Below, in pieces: positions 1 to 5,298 of a stretch of 7,160 bases of DNA. Location of the stretch: the NCBI GenBank assembly GCA_043820045.1, contig JBDREF010000100.1, forward strand, positions 1 to 7,160, read 5' to 3'. Position 1 is the first letter of the stretch; each line of letters starts with the position of its first letter. This stretch comes from JBDREF01 sp043820045. Lineage in GTDB: Bacteria > Planctomycetota > Phycisphaerae > Sedimentisphaerales > Anaerobacaceae. The position numbers and the translations under genes are program-made. The notes under the pieces are model-generated. The model worked only from the letters and a program-made list of their open reading frames with translations. It made no database searches and was not told the origin of the DNA.

Positions 1-183
1 TACTTGGAAAGCCTGAAAGACAAGTCCAAATATGGCCCGATAGACTCGAATCCGGACTTTATCTCACCCCACTTATACCAGATAGACTGCTCCGGCGTCA
101 AGAAGAATCGCCAAGCCCTACACTGCAGGAACGCCGCCGTACTGCGATCAGAATCCCCAAAAACGGCTCACACAACTGCGTAG
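1..183 (+). CDS. C-terminal end of an unidentified protein, cut by the left edge
   Basis: Frame 1 is open from the first base to a TAG at 181-183, giving 60 residues. The composition is protein-like: charged and polar, with a segment reading GPIDSNPDFISPHLYQIDC, two cysteines (one in that segment, one at LHCRN) and a Ser/Thr/Pro-rich tail. I do not recognise the family. It runs towards the minus-strand operon, so the two units converge, and a hairpin followed by T residues lies just after the stop. Because only the tail is visible, coding status rests on the open frame and composition alone; a chance open frame of this length is possible. Confidence 0.4.
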   Translation, partial: YLESLKDKSKYGPIDSNPDFISPHLYQIDCSGVKKNRQALHCRNAAVLRSESPKTAHTTA

Positions 184-223
184 AGGCGCCATGCAGCTAA
201 TGCTTCTCTGACGCCTTTGTTTT
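184..223 (+). terminator. Weak terminator-like hairpin after the left-edge gene
   Basis: AGGCG (184-188) can pair with CGCCT (212-216), and TTGTTTT follows at 217-223. The loop of 23 nt is long and only a 3-bp inner GCA/TGC helix shortens it. It starts one base after the TAG of the left-edge frame, which is where a rho-independent terminator would sit, but the stem is short. Confidence 0.3.
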
Positions 224-361
224 AGCGAATCTGCGCCGGGACGGCCTATGATACCCCCTCGCCAAATTCGCATACCTTTGCCGCCTTGCGGTCGCCTCAC
301 AGCGTCCGTTTCTACGCCGTATAACAGGCCCCACGCACGCCAGGCTGAAAAAACTCCACCT
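224..361. other. Intergenic stretch with no supported gene
   Basis: Between the left-edge gene and the end of the minus-strand operon I see no start with a ribosome binding site and no recognisable protein. One minus frame stays open across here, but it lies out of frame inside the 163-aa gene and its residues look like random GC-rich translation. Confidence 0.5.
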
Positions 362-383
362 ACCCCCGCTATGGACAGGGGGT
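362..383 (-). terminator. Possible terminator at the end of the minus-strand operon
   Basis: Read on the minus strand, ACCCCC and GGGGGT form a perfect 6-bp stem around a 10-nt loop, starting 5 nt after the TAA of the 163-aa gene. A TTTTTT run follows 8 nt after the stem. The distance to the T run is larger than in a classical rho-independent terminator, so this is only a candidate. Confidence 0.35.
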
Positions 384-387
384 CTGT

Positions 388-879
388 CTATTTCAGCACA
401 AAAACGTGAGGTTTTTGCATTTTGTGGTAGCGCCGCTTTTGACGTTCCCGGTCCGACTGTTTTTTCCGCCCCCGGCTGCACTTCGGGCAGTAGGTATGGC
501 CGGGCTCTCGCTCCGCTCCGCAAGTCCTACAGCCGGAGGGCCGGTCTATGGTGGGTATCGTCTGAGGTCTCGGCTTTGCAGGCTCGTGGCGCTCCAGCTT
601 CTCTCGTGGCGGTTCAGGCTCGGCGGCAGGCTGCATACGGCCAGTGCGCCCGGGGTCAAGTGCAGGGGCAGGCCGGGGAACGTCTTTCTTCGGCACGGGC
701 TTGCGTATCCCCGCCGGCCTCCTGAAGCCGAACGCCTCGAACAGGTCGAAACTGTCTTCAGGGTCCTGGTGTCTGCGCCAATGGCCTTCGCAGATTTGCC
801 GGCCCCGACTCTCGGTCAGAGGCCGCCAGCCCAGATAAGTCTCCCGGTCGCATCCTTTCACGTCGCATGATCCGTTCAT
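388..879 (-). CDS. Conserved hypothetical protein with two Cys/His zinc-binding clusters
   Basis: 163 residues; the start ATG at 879 has AGGTG 5 nt upstream. Three parts are visible. The N-terminal module (about 1-52) has C5, C10, C30 and H33 spaced like a zinc site and the signature GWRPLTESRGRQICEGHWRR, followed by DSFDLFEAFGF. A Pro/Glu/Arg-rich linker, probably disordered, spans about 53-112. A second cluster C117-x2-C120-x10-C131-x2-C134 forms a zinc ribbon and leads into a very basic tail (136-153). The two modules plus basic tail suggest nucleic-acid binding (inference). I recall the N-terminal module from hypothetical proteins of planctomycetes and related bacteria but know no function. 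It is the last gene of the operon and is more GC-rich than its neighbours, which may reflect the Pro/Arg-rich linker or a separate origin. Confidence 0.8.
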   Translation of the reverse strand: MNGSCDVKGCDRETYLGWRPLTESRGRQICEGHWRRHQDPEDSFDLFEAFGFRRPAGIRKPVPKKDVPRPAPALDPGRTGRMQPAAEPEPPREKLERHEPAKPRPQTIPTIDRPSGCRTCGAEREPGHTYCPKCSRGRKKQSDRERQKRRYHKMQKPHVFVLK

Positions 880-929
880 GATTCACCTACTGCCTGTCGG
901 CACGTTCTCTGACTATCCTTATGGTGGGC

Positions 930-1097
930 TCATCCGTTCACCAGGTCCTTGAAGTTGAAGCCATCGTCATATTCCAGCGAGCGCACCTTTATCCGCAGCC
1001 ATTCTTCGCCTTGGGTGTCTTTTAGGATATCGTTCTTGAGCTGCTTCAGGGATTCAGGGCTCGGTTTGAGCTTCTGAGGATCGATAGCTGGCAGCAT
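930..1097 (-). CDS. Small 55-aa ORF between the two zinc-finger genes
   Basis: ATG at 1097 to TGA at 930-932. The product begins MLPAIDPQKLKPSPESLKQL and ends in an acidic and aromatic stretch (EYDDGFNFKDLVNG). Composition is convincing: Lys, Glu, Leu and Asp-rich with a likely helix in the middle. It shares the reading frame of the upstream 202-aa gene and starts nine codons after that gene's TGA, so it could be a separate small gene or a detached C-terminal extension. The ribosome binding site is poor (only AAGG about 8 nt upstream), so translation may depend on coupling to the upstream gene. I do not recognise the family. Confidence 0.5.
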   Translation of the reverse strand: MLPAIDPQKLKPSPESLKQLKNDILKDTQGEEWLRIKVRSLEYDDGFNFKDLVNG

Positions 1098-1124
1098 CTT
1101 GAGGGCCTTATTTATGGGGTTGCC

Positions 1125-1733
1125 TCACCGGCTGAGATATGGACGGCTGAGCGCCAAGTATCTTGATTCTTGCTTCTCAAGCTTTTCGAGCCGCCGGACT
1201 TTCCGTGTGGGCCTGCCCCTCCATGTCCAGCGTTTGATCTGACTGCGTAAGTCCTCTGTCTGCCTCTCGGCTCTCAACACGCCGCCGTAAGCGCCGAACA
1301 TTCCCGATCTTGTTTCGTTTCGACTTTCATAAGAAAGATCATAGCAGTGCCGACAGCCAAAATATTTGCCGCTGGCGGCCAGATAGAGAGTCCCAACCCG
1401 TCGTCCGCAATAGACGCCATTCTTGCTCAACGGGCAGATAAACCAATAGCGAAGGCCACCGAAATGGCATGGGGTAGTTGCAAGGCTGATTCTGTAATCA
1501 TAATCTGTCTTCTCGCCGCTGTTCCGGTCTGTGACTGTGTAGTTTACTTTTGCATATAGGTCTTCGGTATCGACGACTATGCCAATTGAGCTTTCATGGC
1601 CCGAAAGCCGCCGCGTCCAGGTCAGAGTAGTGGCGGACCATCCCGTCAAAAGGCCGAATTCCTTCAGCTTGAAGATGCTCAGTTGCGTGCAATCTTCGAT
1701 CGTGCTCTTACTGTCCCAGTAATATCTACCCAC
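1125..1733 (-). CDS. Conserved hypothetical zinc-ribbon protein
   Basis: 202 residues, GTG start at 1733 with GGGGA about 7 nt upstream. The first 85 residues look like a beta-rich domain (SSIGIVVDTEDLYAKVNYTV). Then comes the family signature: TPCHFGG at 87-93, RYWFICP, and four cysteines C100, C109, C127, C130 in the order CPL...CGRRVGTLYL...FGCRHCYDLSY, which reads as a zinc ribbon. The C-terminal 50 residues are basic and helical (RRLEKLEKQESRYLALSR). I recall this family as a widespread hypothetical protein in planctomycetes and other environmental bacteria, often in accessory DNA; no activity is known to me. Nucleic-acid binding is the natural guess from ribbon plus basic tail. It lies 85 bp after the 307-aa gene and is followed in the same frame by the 55-aa ORF. 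Confidence 0.85.
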   Translation of the reverse strand: MGRYYWDSKSTIEDCTQLSIFKLKEFGLLTGWSATTLTWTRRLSGHESSIGIVVDTEDLYAKVNYTVTDRNSGEKTDYDYRISLATTPCHFGGLRYWFICPLSKNGVYCGRRVGTLYLAASGKYFGCRHCYDLSYESRNETRSGMFGAYGGVLRAERQTEDLRSQIKRWTWRGRPTRKVRRLEKLEKQESRYLALSRPYLSR

Positions 1734-1779
1734 GTTCTTTCCCCTTTTTCTTTGCCGAAATCAATAAGGATTCAGCGTA

Positions 1780-1798
1780 TTTCACGATACCGAAAAAC
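1780..1798 (+). repeat. Left copy of an inverted near-repeat
   Basis: TTTCACGATACCGAAAAAC lies in the spacer between the 307-aa and 202-aa genes. The reverse complement of 4930-4947 is identical except for one missing G. The right copy lies in the first codons of the intron-split gene. Confidence 0.4.
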
Positions 1799-1818
1799 TG
1801 CGAAACGAACCCATTTCG

Positions 1819-2742
1819 TCAGGCATTCTGTCCGGTATCGACATCAATATCGACCTCCACGGGCGGGGGCACATTGTCTCCGGCGCGTAGTCTTTGCAGC
1901 CGTTCCAGTTGATTCAGGGCCTTGTAGAGCTGCCTTTCTATAGCTCCCTCATACCGTAGGAGGCGGTCCAATTCTTCTTTCGACGGAATGTTGCCCAACT
2001 TCTTAATGACCTGGAGCCTGAGTTTGTTCTTCTCCCTCTGCTTCTCTAAACCAGAGATCTCCTTATCATGGTGTTCAATGCTCTTTTCACAGATTTCTAT
2101 GAGCTTCTGCCATATGTTGTCATCGTTCCAACCGGCGTTTGTGATCAAGAACTCTCTCAGCTCCTTCGGTTCGGGTACTTCAGTGTGGCCATCGGGTAAC
2201 GAATCACAGACTTCGTCGTACAGCCACTGCCAGTTTCCTTCCCACTCGTAGGTATCCTCGATGGACCGGCCGTCTCTGTACATCTTTGTGAAGTCTCTCT
2301 TGTCCTTCTTCCAGTCTTCAGACGCTTCCCTCTGCTCTTTTATCTCCTGCTCGATATCCTCTTCCGTCTTGTTCAGCTTCTTGTGTTGCCAGTCTTCTTT
2401 ACCATAGAAATCGTCTGAGGCAGTATCCAACTCATATCTGATGAGACCCACTTCGTATCTGTAGGCCCTGCGCAGACGCCAGTAGGCGACGGCCACCTTC
2501 TCCACTAGCATTTCTTCCAGGATGCCTGCGGGAGAGAGTTGCATCTTTAGGTCTTCCAACAGAGCATTGAACTCTTCTGGGTCTTCTGCTCCCTCACCAA
2601 CCGTGACTACTACTTCCTTGGCCAGCAGTCCGTGCTTGAGCGCGTTATACTTGGCTATTGCCTTTCCCTCTTCGGTCTTCACACCGCCTTTCTTGGCGTT
2701 TCTCTTGTTAGCTTCAAGCTGCTTTTCTGATACGGTCATCAT
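1819..2742 (-). CDS. Conserved hypothetical helical protein of an accessory-DNA family
   Basis: 307 residues. The first ATG (2742) overlaps the stop of the upstream gene as ATGATGA-type coupling, and AAGGAG lies 5-6 nt upstream; the second codon is also ATG. The N-terminal signature is SEKQLEANKRNAKKGG...KTEEGKAIAKYNALKHGLL (5-40), followed by DPEEFNALLEDL and the helix MLVEKVAVAYWRLRRAYRYE (78-97). A charged, Trp-rich and probably coiled-coil region fills about 110-245. The C-terminal part RYEGAIERQLYKALNQLERLQRLR (263-286) and VPPPVEVD are also family hallmarks as I remember them. Members occur in many genomes with no assigned function. The charged middle seems longer than in the members I recall. 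The N-terminus vaguely resembles small terminase or DNA-binding proteins, but I cannot claim that. Confidence 0.85.
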   Translation of the reverse strand: MMTVSEKQLEANKRNAKKGGVKTEEGKAIAKYNALKHGLLAKEVVVTVGEGAEDPEEFNALLEDLKMQLSPAGILEEMLVEKVAVAYWRLRRAYRYEVGLIRYELDTASDDFYGKEDWQHKKLNKTEEDIEQEIKEQREASEDWKKDKRDFTKMYRDGRSIEDTYEWEGNWQWLYDEVCDSLPDGHTEVPEPKELREFLITNAGWNDDNIWQKLIEICEKSIEHHDKEISGLEKQREKNKLRLQVIKKLGNIPSKEELDRLLRYEGAIERQLYKALNQLERLQRLRAGDNVPPPVEVDIDVDTGQNA

Positions 2743-3089
2743 GAATCTCCTTGAATAGTCGTTTGAACTAATGCCTTGATTGCGGCCTTGATGTGGACCG
2801 GGAGATCAGGCCAAATAGCGACGATTTCAGCCAGTTCGGCAGGTATGTCTTGGGGCAGACTCCCGGCAGTTTTTTGAGATTTTTTGTAAGCTGGTTTGTA
2901 AGCGCCTTTTTGGGCTTGTTGTAAGTCTTTTATATTGCTGGACTTAGCATTTTCTCGAAACGTACATTGAATACGATAACGATAAGAAAATCCCATAATA
3001 TTTTCGCTTTTCAGCAAAAAATACATGTCGATACCTGTTCGATGAGACAAAATCAAGACGTGTGGAGACATTTTAGAGACACGATGTCC
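2739..3089 (-). pseudogene. 3' portion of the 132-aa gene split by the group II intron
   Basis: This is codons 17-132 of a conserved hypothetical gene whose first 16 codons lie at 4915-4962. Joining 4962-4915 to 3089-2739 gives one uninterrupted 132-codon frame plus TGA. The product has a hydrophobic and aromatic stretch (about 37-60, including ENIMGFSYRYRIQCTFREN), a Lys/Gln-rich linker with AYKPAYKK, and a C-terminal helical tail (LAEIVAIWPDLPVHIKAAIKAL). I recall that tail from hypothetical proteins of planctomycetes; function unknown. Its stop codon overlaps the start of the 307-aa gene. The intron lies antisense, so it cannot be spliced out of this transcript and the protein is not made intact. 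A residual product could start at an internal ATG (3071, 110 residues), but no ribosome binding site precedes it. The frame also runs into the intron to 3191, which is not original coding sequence. Confidence 0.75.
3083..3089 (+). other. IBS1, intron-binding site 1 in the 5' exon
   Basis: GATGTCC is the last seven bases before the intron. It is the exact reverse complement of GGACATC at 3311-3317 in intron domain I. This pairing selects the target during splicing and retrohoming, and it fixes the 5' boundary. Confidence 0.85.
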
Positions 3090-3282
3090 GTGTGCCGCAG
3101 CAAGCGGCGTCAGAGATGGGAGTAGGCCTCCCGCAACCGGCTTGCAGGAGCAGGTTGCAAACCGCCGTAAGCGGCTGTGGTCAAGAGCCATGGTCGTGAG
3201 CGTTACGGAAAAGGTGCTGTGAAAAGTATCAGGTGTGGATCAAGAAGACGAATACAAGTGAACCACCGTGTAATTGTCGAAA

Positions 3283-3287
3283 GTCTT
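3283..3287 (+). other. Possible EBS2
   Basis: GTCTT here can pair with GAGAC at 3076-3080 (five pairs, one of them U-G), leaving two bases between that site and IBS1. It lies 24 nt before EBS1, a spacing that fits a two-part exon-recognition element. The match is short and could be chance. Confidence 0.4.
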
Positions 3288-3310
3288 AGATGGGGTCGAA
3301 ACTGGGGATT

Positions 3311-3317
3311 GGACATC
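3311..3317 (+). other. EBS1, exon-binding site 1 in intron domain I
   Basis: GGACATC pairs over all seven bases with GATGTCC immediately 5' of the intron. It sits in the sequence context GGGGATT-GGACATC-TTCCC, as expected for a loop in domain I. The pairing predicts the element's target specificity. Confidence 0.85.
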
Positions 3318-3589
3318 TTCCCAGGACAAGTCTGGCGGATACCTGCTTACTGGCCAGGCGGCGCCCGGCATAGAGGTGGCGTGAGCTTGATCTGGGCTCT
3401 GACGTGGAACTGCGGGAACCTGTCGCAACGATGGTAAGAGAAAGGCACAAGCAAGGCAATTGTGAGGCTGAGAGTATCGAGGCGTTGCACAGGGGCGGGC
3501 AAGTCTGTAGTAGCGTTGACGCTGCTGTAATGGCAGCCGAGCCAAGGGACTTGGTCATTCAGCTACCGACAATCGACCAACTGTTTAAC

Positions 3590-3597
3590 AGGAGGAG
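3590..3597 (+). promoter_or_regulatory. Shine-Dalgarno site of the intron RT
   Basis: AGGAGGAG ends three bases before the TTG at 3601. It is the strongest ribosome binding site in the window and decides for a TTG start; no ATG or GTG is better placed nearby. Confidence 0.8.
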
Positions 3598-3600
3598 TCA

Positions 3601-4833
3601 TTGAACGGAGCAAAACCATTTGAAATCTCTAAGAAGCTGGTATGGCAAGCATACCTGGAGGTGAAATCCAATGGAGGTGCCGCTGGAGTAGACAAAGAAT
3701 CTATCGAGGCTTTCGAGCAGAACCTGGAGAACAATCTTTATCGACTCTGGAATCGATTGTCGTCCGGCAGTTACTTTCCACCGGCGGTCAAAGCGGTTCC
3801 GATCCGGAAGAAATCGGGAGGAACGAGAGTACTCGGCGTTCCGACGGTCTCGGATCGAATCGCGCAGACGGTGGTGAAGTTGGTCTTGGAACCGATGTTG
3901 GAGCCAGTGTTCGATGAAGACTCGTATGGTTATCGACCGGGTCGCTCAGCACTGGATGCGATTGCGGTGACTCGAAAGCGATGCTGGCATTACGACTGGG
4001 TGGTAGAGTTTGACATTCGCGGTCTCTTCGACAATATCCGGCACGATTTACTGATGAAGGCTTTGCGCTGTCGCTGGATATTGTTGTATGTAGAGCGCTG
4101 GTTGAAAGCTCCTCTCAGGCAGCAGGACGGCAGTCTTGTGACTCGCGATAGAGGTACGCCACAGGGCGCAGTTGTTAGCCCCTTATTGGCGAACCTGTTC
4201 CTACACTACACGTTTGATGCGTGGATAAGGCGAGAGGTTCCTGGGATTCCATTTTGTCGTTATGCAGACGATGGACTGCTACATTGCAGAAGCCGGTTTC
4301 AAGCGGAATACGTGATGAGACGTATCTCAGAACGATTCCGGCAGTGTGGGTTGGAAATCCATCCCGACAAGTCAAGTATCGTTTATTGTAAGGATGCGAA
4401 GCGTACTGGAGACTATTCGAGAATCAGCTTTGACTTTCTCGGCTATACCTTCCGTCCTCGACGGTGTGTTAATCCGCAAGGTCAAGTTCACGCGAATTTT
4501 CTTCCGGCGATCAGTCGGGACTCGATGAAAGAGATCAACCGACGCATCCGCAGCTGGCATATTCAGTTGAGAAGCGATAAGACTTTGTTGGACTTCTCAC
4601 GGATTTTGAATCCCATTCTGAGAGGCTGGTATATCTACTATGGGCGTTTCTATCCCTCGGCACTTGGTAAGATTTGGGACAACTTCAATCGGTATCTTGT
4701 CCGCTGGGTACGCAGGAAGTACAAACGATTCTTCCTACACAAGAGACGAGCGCGCAGATACCTGACCCGTATTGCGCGGGCTCATCAGGAGTTGTTCATC
4801 CATTGGCGTCTTGGAGTATTTTCATGCGGTTGA
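3601..4833 (+). CDS. ltrA: Group II intron reverse transcriptase/maturase, no endonuclease domain
   Basis: 410 residues, TTG start. It makes cDNA from the intron RNA and helps it fold and splice. RT motifs in order: GVDKESIEAFE (29-39), RKKSGGTRVLGVPTVSDRIAQ (69-89), FDIRGLFDNI with catalytic D138, GTPQGAVVSPLLANLF (185-200), YADD at 221-224 holding the other two catalytic aspartates, HPDKSSIVYC (254-263) and FDFLGYTFRPR (277-287). The maturase (X) domain follows, with LNPILRGWYIYYGRFYPSALG (336-356) and a basic C-terminus (WVRRKYKRFFLHKRRARRYL). The protein ends about there: no Cys-pair HNH endonuclease domain is present, so it should retrohome without cutting the second strand, for example by priming at replication forks (established for endonuclease-less relatives). 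All catalytic residues are present, so it is probably active. Confidence 0.96.
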   Translation: MNGAKPFEISKKLVWQAYLEVKSNGGAAGVDKESIEAFEQNLENNLYRLWNRLSSGSYFPPAVKAVPIRKKSGGTRVLGVPTVSDRIAQTVVKLVLEPMLEPVFDEDSYGYRPGRSALDAIAVTRKRCWHYDWVVEFDIRGLFDNIRHDLLMKALRCRWILLYVERWLKAPLRQQDGSLVTRDRGTPQGAVVSPLLANLFLHYTFDAWIRREVPGIPFCRYADDGLLHCRSRFQAEYVMRRISERFRQCGLEIHPDKSSIVYCKDAKRTGDYSRISFDFLGYTFRPRRCVNPQGQVHANFLPAISRDSMKEINRRIRSWHIQLRSDKTLLDFSRILNPILRGWYIYYGRFYPSALGKIWDNFNRYLVRWVRRKYKRFFLHKRRARRYLTRIARAHQELFIHWRLGVFSCG

Positions 4834-4840
4834 ATGATAG

Positions 4841-4874
4841 GAGCCGGATGAGCTGAGAGGTTCACGTCCGGTTT
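4841..4874 (+). ncRNA. Group II intron domain V, catalytic core
   Basis: 34 nt that fold into the canonical hairpin. The AGC catalytic triad is at 4842-4844 in the lower stem, paired to the GUU side at 4871-4873. The two-base CG bulge is at 4865-4866, and the upper stem closes on a GAGA (GNRA) tetraloop at 4855-4858. It starts eight bases after the RT stop codon. No mutation of the metal-binding elements is visible. Confidence 0.93.
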
Positions 4875-4875
4875 T

Positions 4876-4914
4876 GGGAGGGGCTGAGGGTGAAATTCCC
4901 TCGGTCTACTCACC
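4876..4914 (+). ncRNA. Group II intron domain VI with branch-point adenosine
   Basis: CTGAGGG (4884-4890) pairs with CCCTCGG (4898-4904) around a 7-nt loop; G4881-G4883 pair with T4905-T4907. A4908 is left unpaired between this helix and the basal pairs G4880-C4909, A4879-T4910, G4878-C4911. It is the expected branch point for lariat formation, six or seven bases before the 3' splice site. Confidence 0.88.
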
Positions 4915-4925
4915 CCAAGTCTTGG
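4915..4925. repeat. Palindrome at the 3' intron junction
   Basis: CCAAG-T-CTTGG is a perfect 5-bp inverted repeat with one central base. It starts at the first 3' exon base if the intron ends at 4914. It may be part of the target recognised on integration, or chance. Confidence 0.4.
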
Positions 4926-4929
4926 CGGT

Positions 4930-4947
4930 GTTTTTCGGTATGTGAAA
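4930..4947 (-). repeat. Right copy of an inverted near-repeat
   Basis: On the minus strand this reads TTTCACATACCGAAAAAC, matching 1780-1798 with one single-base gap. It lies within the 16-codon head of the split gene. The two copies bracket the 307-aa gene, the rest of the split gene and the intron. Confidence 0.4.
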
Positions 4948-4958
4948 AAGGTGATTTG

Positions 4959-5039
4959 TCACTCCTCCCCAGCTTCTTTTCGCGGCAGTTTTGATCGCCA
5001 TTCCTCGGCCTTTTCTGGTTTGTTCCAGGCTTCACTCAT
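4959..5039 (-). CDS. 26-aa small ORF at the head of the operon
   Basis: ATG at 5039, TGA at 4959-4961. The product is short and strongly charged, with core AWNKPEKAEEWRSKLPRKEA and an acidic end. I have a memory of short NKPEKAEEWR peptides upstream of similar genes, but cannot verify it. Its stop overlaps the GTG of the next gene, the arrangement of a coupling leader. No Shine-Dalgarno site precedes the ATG. Coding status rests on composition and the overlap. Confidence 0.5.
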   Translation of the reverse strand: MSEAWNKPEKAEEWRSKLPRKEAGEE

Positions 5040-5068
5040 ATATTATCTGCGGTGAGCCTTGGGATCAA
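5040..5068 (-). promoter_or_regulatory. Promoter-like elements upstream of the operon
   Basis: On the minus strand TTGATC (5068-5063) and TAATAT (5045-5040) are separated by exactly 17 nt; each matches four of six bases of the sigma-70 boxes. TAATAT abuts the ATG of the 26-aa ORF, so a transcript from here would start inside that ORF and would serve the 132-aa gene rather than the peptide. Weak evidence. Confidence 0.25.
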
Positions 5069-5298
5069 CGGACTTCCATGGCAGACTGTTAGCACACCGC
5101 AACACTTATCGCCCCGTGGCTCTCTTTCTCTCAATCGGAAAGAGAGCTGGTGACCCATCCCGTGGGGAAACCACCGAAAAAAACCGATTGTCCAGTATCA
5201 TAGCTTTCGGTATCAAGCCGCCAGTTGGAACATCCCTCGCAGAGTTGTTGCGAAGATTGAGTGGCATACGGGAGATGATCTATGTCCCGGCAGTGGTT
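5069..5298. other. Non-coding gap between operon and pseudogene
   Basis: I see no supported gene here. A 53-aa minus frame (5267-5106) exists, but its ATG has only a weak upstream purine run and I recognise nothing in it. The stretch contains one strong hairpin at 5119-5147. If the operon belongs to a mobile unit, its right end should lie in this gap. Confidence 0.5.
5119..5147. repeat. Perfect 10-bp inverted repeat
   Basis: GCTCTCTTTC (5119-5128) and GAAAGAGAGC (5138-5147) are perfect complements around a 9-nt loop. No T run follows on either strand, so it is not a standard terminator. It may be a protein-binding site, an RNA structure or a boundary of the inserted unit. Confidence 0.6.

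Larger units (their letters stand above)
3090..4914 (+). mobile_element. Group II intron, full length, with its own reverse transcriptase
   Basis: A self-splicing retroelement inserted antisense to the host operon. The 5' end is GTGTG at 3090, directly followed by a small hairpin CCGC/GCGG. The 5' exon ends in IBS1, perfectly complementary to EBS1 at 3311-3317. The RT gene sits in domain IV, and domains V and VI follow at 4841-4914. The 3' end lies within 4912-4914. I chose 4914 because it puts the bulged branch A (4908) at -7 and restores the host reading frame exactly; 4913 would give the more usual AC end. Length is about 1825 bp. The insertion site does not follow a terminator hairpin, which argues against class C. 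The exact class was not determined. Confidence 0.93.
4915..4962 (-). pseudogene. First 16 codons of the intron-split 132-aa gene
   Basis: GTG at 4962 overlaps the TGA of the 26-aa ORF (GTGA), with GGGGAGGA directly upstream. The codons read MTNHLFHIPKNTAKTW and stop exactly at a codon boundary at 4915, where the intron begins on this strand. Spliced to 3089 in DNA, the frame continues GHRVSKMSPH and so on to 2739. If one more C (4914) belonged to the exon, the frame would instead end after five further codons. Without the joined half, this is a 16-codon fragment that reads on into antisense intron sequence. Confidence 0.65.

Noticed and set aside
406..870. 154-codon plus-strand open frame opposite the 163-aa gene
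   Set aside because: It is the GC-rich antisense of a gene with two clear Cys/His clusters and a ribosome binding site; its product is low-complexity Arg/Leu/Pro.
3090..3191. N-terminal extension of the 132-aa gene fragment into a 150-aa protein starting at 3191
   Set aside because: The extra residues are the antisense translation of intron domain I, so the open frame there is accidental.
3233..3238. GTGTGG as an alternative 5' end of the group II intron
   Set aside because: The preceding bases have no complementary EBS1 in domain I, whereas the GTGTG at 3090 is preceded by a perfect 7-nt IBS1 and followed by typical domain I structure.
3286..3604. Several 60-100 codon frames on both strands over intron domains I-III
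   Set aside because: This is structured intron RNA; the frames lack start signals and protein-like composition.
5106..5267. 53-codon minus-strand open frame
   Set aside because: It has only a weak upstream purine run, no recognised similarity, and includes the strong hairpin; short open frames of this size are expected by chance.
184..5298. Terminal inverted repeats or target duplications of a transposon around the operon
   Set aside because: I compared the sequence at the left (184-390) and right (5040-5298) ends and found only a chance-level 9-nt match (CTATGATAC), so no boundary can be claimed.
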